A DNA stretch of 64,000 bases from Thalassotalea_F euphylliae (lineage in GTDB: Bacteria > Pseudomonadota > Gammaproteobacteria > Enterobacterales > Alteromonadaceae): the NCBI RefSeq assembly GCF_042682785.1, contig NZ_JBHUIB010000012.1, positions 868,001-932,000 of the forward strand, written 5' to 3'. Of this stretch, positions 60,574-64,000 are shown piece by piece. The translations under genes and the position numbers were made by a program. Numbering within the stretch: the stretch's first letter is position 1; each line of letters begins with the position of its first letter. The notes beneath the pieces were generated by a model that searched no databases, was not told the origin of the DNA, and saw only the letters and a program-made list of their open reading frames with translations.

Positions 60574-61803
60574 ATGATGAATAAAGATCAATTAAATAAA
60601 TTAGCTATGTCGCGCCGCAGCTTGTTAAAAATGGTTGCAGCCTCTGGGATATCAAGCACATTAATTCGCACCTCACCACTTGTCGCCGGTATGTTGTTCT
60701 CGCGTCATGCCGACGCACAAGAGTCTGGGCTGCCGAATAAAACCATCAGCATTTTCACGCCTGGTGGCGCTATTGCCGACCTGTGGAACCCAACTGGAAC
60801 GGGTAACGACATGGTCATGGGCGCAATGTCACAAGGATACGACTCGGTAAAAAACGACTGTAACTTTTTAGTGAATATGGCACACGGCAATGCCGGTCAC
60901 GGTCGAATGCCTATCATCTGGGCAAAGGAATGGAACAGCGACAGTTACGACGTCATCATGGGTAATGCATTAGGGCCTGATATGCCGTTTCGTTACATCA
61001 ACTTAGGTGTACACAGTAACGGTGCTAACTACATGACGAAGGACAATAAAAACAGAATACCGTTTCAGGACAATCCTTTTACCGTGTTTGATTTAGTCTT
61101 TGGTTCTAGTCAGGGCAGCAGCGCAAAAACACCTATTATGAATGCGCATGTGTCTGCTGCTAATGCCATTCGAAGTAAATTGGCGGGTTATGAAGTACAA
61201 CGAATGGATGACCATTTAGATGCTATCGCCGATACACAACGTCGTTTGGATGAATTATCCGGTGGCTCAAGTTGCGGCATAGCACCAGACAATACTGAAT
61301 TTGCACTCACCCACGAGACCTTCTCGCAACAAGCTAGATTACAAGCAGATATTGCCGTAGCTGCCCTGCAATGCGGCTTAACACGCTCAGTGTCTTTAGC
61401 GTACGGAAACAGCCAGTGTGACTTCAGAATTCCAGAGCTTAGTTATCAGGGTGTCTATCACCAGTCGATTCATGGTGGCGGTGGCGGAAAAGTGAATTAC
61501 CCGTATTACACTGAAATGCGCAGCCATATGGCAAGTTATAACGCGTATTTAATCCAACAGTTAAGGTCTGCAGGTATTCTAGATAGTACCGTTGTAGTGG
61601 AAACCACAGACATGGGGCACGCTGATACTCACTCGGCAAGCCCTGTAGCCTATACCATTGCTGGAGGAGGCACCAGAATTAACCATGGCGTTGTGACTAA
61701 CGCTGGTACTGGTTATGACCATCACGATGTGCTGTATACCGCCGCTCAAGCATGTGGTGTTGATATTGGCTTCGGTAAAGAAATACCAGGCGTAATCGCT
61801 TAA
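60574..61803 (+). CDS. DUF1552-family Tat-exported protein
   Basis: A 409-residue protein of the DUF1552 family, which almost always accompanies DUF1592/1588-type cytochrome proteins. The N-terminus carries a twin-arginine signal (MSRRSLLKMVAASG), so it is exported folded, probably with a cofactor or metals. Family blocks: FTPGGAIADLWNPTG, MAHGNAGHGR, QSIHGGGGGK, VETTDMGHADTHSASP and YDHHDVLY, rich in histidines and acidic residues as in alkaline-phosphatase/sulfatase-like folds. Catalytic activity unproven. AAGGA site; third gene of the operon and ended by a terminator. Confidence 0.92.
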   Translation: MMNKDQLNKLAMSRRSLLKMVAASGISSTLIRTSPLVAGMLFSRHADAQESGLPNKTISIFTPGGAIADLWNPTGTGNDMVMGAMSQGYDSVKNDCNFLVNMAHGNAGHGRMPIIWAKEWNSDSYDVIMGNALGPDMPFRYINLGVHSNGANYMTKDNKNRIPFQDNPFTVFDLVFGSSQGSSAKTPIMNAHVSAANAIRSKLAGYEVQRMDDHLDAIADTQRRLDELSGGSSCGIAPDNTEFALTHETFSQQARLQADIAVAALQCGLTRSVSLAYGNSQCDFRIPELSYQGVYHQSIHGGGGGKVNYPYYTEMRSHMASYNAYLIQQLRSAGILDSTVVVETTDMGHADTHSASPVAYTIAGGGTRINHGVVTNAGTGYDHHDVLYTAAQACGVDIGFGKEIPGVIA

Positions 61804-61816
61804 AGCATAACTACAT

Positions 61817-61842
61817 AAAAAAGGGCCGAAAGGCCCTTTTTT
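61817..61842. terminator. Bidirectional terminator after the DUF1552 gene
   Basis: Stem GGGCC/GGCCC with GAAA loop, flanked by A and T runs. It ends seven bases from the first attC site and so marks the border between the chromosomal operon and the integron cassettes. Confidence 0.9.
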
Positions 61843-61848
61843 GTTGGA

Positions 61849-61952
61849 GGATAACGCCCGCATAAGGGGCTAAGTAATGTTTGGCTAAATGTGCAGCGAA
61901 GCGGAACCGAGCTAAACGTTACGTGTCCCGTTGCTTTATGCGCTTGTTAGAA
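61849..61952 (-). repeat. attC site 1 (end of array, slightly degenerate)
   Basis: Read on the minus strand it begins with TTCTAAC and ends with GTTATCC. The terminal R' box departs from the GTTRRRY consensus, as may happen for the last site next to chromosomal DNA. Imperfect inner arms (GTAATGTTTGGCT against GAGCTAAACGTTAC) could fold into the recombination hairpin. Confidence 0.8.
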
Positions 61953-61958
61953 GTACCT

Positions 61959-62650
61959 CTACGCCATGACTGAATATGCCCATACAACTACACCAAAAGC
62001 TGATAAGTAGAATACTATTGGCAAAATGACAAACCAAAGTAGCGCTTTCCATTTTACTACAGTGAAGTTAGCTAATATTGCTTTATAGCTTACAAAGACT
62101 GCCCAAAATGGGAAAATAATTATTAAAGAAGACCAATACTCGTCAGCGTTAAACGCAGTGATGTAATCTTGATATAAAAAAGCACTCACTAATAAAATTA
62201 CTATATGAGGTATAGCGAATACTAGACTGGAAAATACATAAATAAGCCTACCATTTACTTTATCAAAATCTCCTGCGCCGCTCCAAGATAGGCGCAAATT
62301 GTAAAACCATCCGCCAATTAACCAGACAAAGATTGCGCCAAAGGTACCAACCCTGCAACCAAAAGAAAAAATACTAACCAACCTCCTGAAATTGCATCCA
62401 GCATCATTTGGTTTGAACTAGTAGCAGTCCCTAAATCAGTTTTAATTAACTTTTGATCAATTCGATCCACAGCATTTGATATTCCTATTAGCCATAGAGA
62501 GATATGAACTAACAGAGGAATATTAAGTAAATCCAAATCCTTAAAAAAAGTACTTGGCTTAAAAAAAAGTAGGTGAAAATTTTTGAAAAAGAACTTAAAA
62601 CCAGTTTTCTTGCCTGTATTTGATATTTCTTCCTTGATTACGGTATCCAT
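61959..62650 (-). pseudogene. Frameshifted YIP1-like membrane protein gene (cassette 1)
   Basis: Two overlapping frames, 62318-62650 and 61959-62381, together make one YIP1-family protein of about 225 residues with five or so helices. The first supplies the N-terminal part up to FFLLVAGLV, the second continues with FGAIFVWLIGGWFYNLRLSW and the later helices. Restoring one base in the CCTTTGG run near 62338-62344 joins them. AGGAG before the ATG at 62650. Either a real broken gene, programmed slippage or a sequencing error; a cassette gene of unknown function. Confidence 0.75.
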
Positions 62651-62666
62651 TGAAACTCCTTGGTAC

Positions 62667-62766
62667 TTCTAACGCCTTACTAATGGGCGCATAAATGCTT
62701 GGCTAAAATTAGCGACGAAGGAGCACAAGCCAAGCGTTTTGCGTCCTTTTGAGTAACTTGTTAGCT
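62667..62766 (-). repeat. attC site 2
   Basis: Minus-strand ends AGCTAAC and GTTAGAA around inner arms GCTTGGCTTGTG / TTTTAGCCAAGC. It lies between the YIP1-like gene (upstream ribosome site just inside) and the stop of cassette 2. Confidence 0.85.
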
Positions 62767-63078
62767 ACCGTATGCACGAGTAATGTCGATAGCGGCAAAT
62801 ATTATAACCATATTGACCAATGCTATGACGGTATTAGCCTTTAACTTTTTCAGTAACCTCTTTTGCTCAGGGTTTCGCACTTGAGCCATAACTTTAGAAT
62901 CGAAAAGGTTAAAATAGAACAATAGATTAAAGGTGCTATTGAATTCCTTATATGAGCTATAGCGTGTTTTAAAAACTCTAAGCTTATCGCCACCACGACT
63001 GTTCCAAAGCTTCCTCTTTATTCTTTGATCTATCAATACCCAAATTAAACAAGGAATAAATAAAACAGCGAAGAGCAA
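62761..63078 (-). CDS. Cassette 2: small membrane protein, unknown
   Basis: A 105-residue protein with a hydrophobic N-terminus (LFAVLFIPCLIWVLI), a basic middle (RIKRKLWNSRGGDKLRVFKTRYS) and a C-terminal helix (TVIALVNMVIIFAAI). TTG start seven bases after AAGGAG. Its stop codon lies inside attC site 2, the normal cassette layout. No family recognised. Confidence 0.7.
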   Translation of the reverse strand: MLFAVLFIPCLIWVLIDQRIKRKLWNSRGGDKLRVFKTRYSSYKEFNSTFNLLFYFNLFDSKVMAQVRNPEQKRLLKKLKANTVIALVNMVIIFAAIDITRAYGS

Positions 63079-63096
63079 GGTAGGACTCCTTTAGGT

Positions 63097-63198
63097 AGCT
63101 AACGCCCGCATAACGGGCTAATAATACTTGGCTAAAATTGATGAGGCACGAACCAAGCCAAGCTTTATTAGTCCAGTGCGTTGATGCGTTTGTTAGCT
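63097..63198 (-). repeat. attC site 3
   Basis: Minus-strand ends AGCTAAC and GTTAGCT, with inner arms AGCTTGGCTTGG / TTAGCCAAGTATT. The best-preserved GTTAGCY-type R' box of the array together with site 4. Confidence 0.88.
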
Positions 63199-63723
63199 TT
63201 ACCTGTCACCGTTGTATGTAACTTCATCTGTATAAATACCGATATCTTTTCGCATTTCAGATAAATATGACAGTGCTTTGTCTCTAAATACAAAGAAAGA
63301 GTAGTTATTTTGTTCCAGTGAATTATAAAGGTAATCAACCATATCACTGAACGCGTTAAAGACAGATTGTGGTGCAAACAAAGCTAACTGAGCAGTTATA
63401 TGCAACCTTTGGCGGTCAAACTCTTGTACATGTTCAGCTGTTAAACCGTTTTTACTGAGTAGTGCCACGAGCTCAATTAATGGGTTTGAAACTACTTTAT
63501 AAAGATCCAACTTTTGTTGGTAATTTAGGTTGTCTTTTTGAATTAGAGACTCTAATTGAGCCTTGTATTCAGATAATTCTTTATCATGTTTTTGTTTTTC
63601 ATTTTGAAGGATGCGCTTAGCCCAAACCTTAGCTAGAAAACTTGAAAGCGCAAAAATGATTACTGAACCACCTCCAATAGAAATTAGGATTGCTTGAGCT
63701 AATTCAAAAGCTTCAATAGTCAA
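63199..63723 (-). CDS. Cassette 3: membrane-anchored coiled-coil protein, unknown
   Basis: A 174-residue protein: one N-terminal helix (about 10-28, ILISIGGGSVIIFALSSF) then a coiled coil (about 35-75, NEKQKHDKELSEYKAQLESL) and a helical C-terminal domain with LALFAPQSVFNAFSDMV. The TTG at 63723 after GGGGA is chosen because the longer ATG start at 63762 lies inside attC site 4. Similar in outline to small cassette proteins of marine integrons; no function known. Confidence 0.72.
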   Translation of the reverse strand: MTIEAFELAQAILISIGGGSVIIFALSSFLAKVWAKRILQNEKQKHDKELSEYKAQLESLIQKDNLNYQQKLDLYKVVSNPLIELVALLSKNGLTAEHVQEFDRQRLHITAQLALFAPQSVFNAFSDMVDYLYNSLEQNNYSFFVFRDKALSYLSEMRKDIGIYTDEVTYNGDR

Positions 63724-63738
63724 AAGATTCCCCTGTAA

Positions 63739-63840
63739 AGCTAACGCCCAACTAAGGGGCAAATTAATGCTTGGCTATAATTTTGGAACGCAGTGACAAA
63801 AGCCAAGCTTTATTTGTCCCGCTTGAGTTACTTGTTAGGT
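63739..63840 (-). repeat. attC site 4
   Basis: Minus-strand ends ACCTAAC (perfect RYYYAAC) and GTTAGCT, with inner arms AAGCTTGGCTTTTG / TATAGCCAAGCATT. The clearest site of the four. Confidence 0.9.
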
Positions 63841-63846
63841 ACAAGT

Positions 63847-64000
63847 TTAAATATCCACGTCTTTGGATACCACGTCCTTTAATTGAAGCTCATTTTTAGA
63901 CGTGAAATCCACTTTTGAAAAGAGCCTTTTTAAGCAAATTATTAAAAACAAGAGCGCTAAGAAACCGAAAAATACAGACTCTAATGACAATTTGTATTGG
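63847..64000 (-). CDS. Cassette 4: C-terminal part of a membrane protein (cut by window edge)
   Basis: An open minus-strand frame of 50 codons from the right edge to a TAA at 63847-63849, six bases before attC site 4. It shows a transmembrane helix (SVFFGFLALLFLIICL), a basic stop-transfer (KRLFSK) and a short acidic tail. The start is outside the window. Confidence 0.65.
   Translation of the reverse strand, partial: QYKLSLESVFFGFLALLFLIICLKRLFSKVDFTSKNELQLKDVVSKDVDI

Larger units (their letters stand above)
61849..64000 (-). mobile_element. Distal end of a chromosomal integron gene-cassette array
   Basis: Four attC-like sites of 100-104 bases (61849-61952, 62667-62766, 63097-63198, 63739-63840) alternate with short minus-strand genes, each gene ending at or inside the next site. 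All share ends of the TAACGCC / GTTAG type and an inner CTTGGCT/AGCCAAG pair. The orientation of genes puts the integrase and attI to the right, outside the window; the leftmost site would be the last of the array. Each gene has its own ribosome site but no promoter is seen, as usual for cassettes. Confidence 0.85.

Noticed and set aside
1..64000. tRNA, rRNA, riboswitch or insertion sequence
   Set aside because: No cloverleaf-type, rRNA-like, known riboswitch-like or transposase-like sequence was recognised by eye; a dedicated search would be needed to exclude short RNAs.

Overview
The window is an A+T-rich chromosomal segment of a marine-type gammaproteobacterium, most likely of the order Alteromonadales (Colwellia/Thalassotalea-like). 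This rests on gene content and order: fadI-fadJ, sixA, smrB-prmB-aroC, a MoxR/Bat operon, YggN, a MipA/DUF3019 two-component locus and integron attC sites of marine gammaproteobacterial type. The species cannot be fixed from sequence reading alone. Nearly all of it is ordinary, densely coding core chromosome; no rRNA, tRNA, CRISPR array or insertion sequence was recognised.

Region by region. (1) 1-4.1 kb: end of an SLC13/RCK anion permease, cysC, a DHH phosphoesterase and galE, closed by a strong terminator. (2) 4.2-8.4 kb, minus strand: an EAL-HDOD protein with a degenerate EAL part, the sodium/proline symporter putP behind a nested inverted repeat, and an ECF sigma factor with a DUF3379 membrane partner. 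(3) 8.5-15.5 kb, minus strand: a tight operon moxR, DUF58, DUF4381, batA, a batB-TPR fusion and batD (aerotolerance-type envelope system). (4) 15.7-19.2 kb: fadI-fadJ behind a FadR-like palindrome. (5) 19.3-27.6 kb: a short accessory patch with a 27-bp repeat, a 1524-residue periplasmic-propeller GGDEF/EAL sensor and an M16 protease. (6) 27.8-32.1 kb: sixA, smrB, prmB, aroC and an MFS transporter, the same neighbourhood that in E. coli also holds fadIJ. (7) 32.3-43.8 kb: orphan ExbD, YggN, FapA-like, CinA, a DUF4097-type protein, solute-binding-like proteins, a plant-type DapA, an RluA-family synthase, an RraB-like protein, AcpH and a nitroreductase. (8) 44-51.8 kb: small exported proteins, an orphan OmpR-type regulator, and a MipA-DUF3019-barrel-regulator-kinase module. 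(9) 51.8-55.2 kb: a run of small minus-strand genes, mostly of unknown function.

The most unusual parts are at the right end. 55.5-61.8 kb encodes three consecutive secreted proteins. They combine cellulose-type CBM2 modules, PKD domains, YceI domains, a c-type cytochrome, the DUF1587/1595/1592/1588/1585 set and a Tat-exported DUF1552 protein, and look like an extracytoplasmic redox system targeted to polysaccharide. It is followed immediately by the distal end of a chromosomal integron: four attC sites of about 100 bp (61849-63840) separating minus-strand cassettes for small membrane proteins. One of these, a YIP1-like gene, is frameshifted. The integrase gene should lie beyond the right edge.

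Limits: domain names are from reading motifs, not from searches; function calls for small proteins are weak, and transcription signals are pattern matches only.
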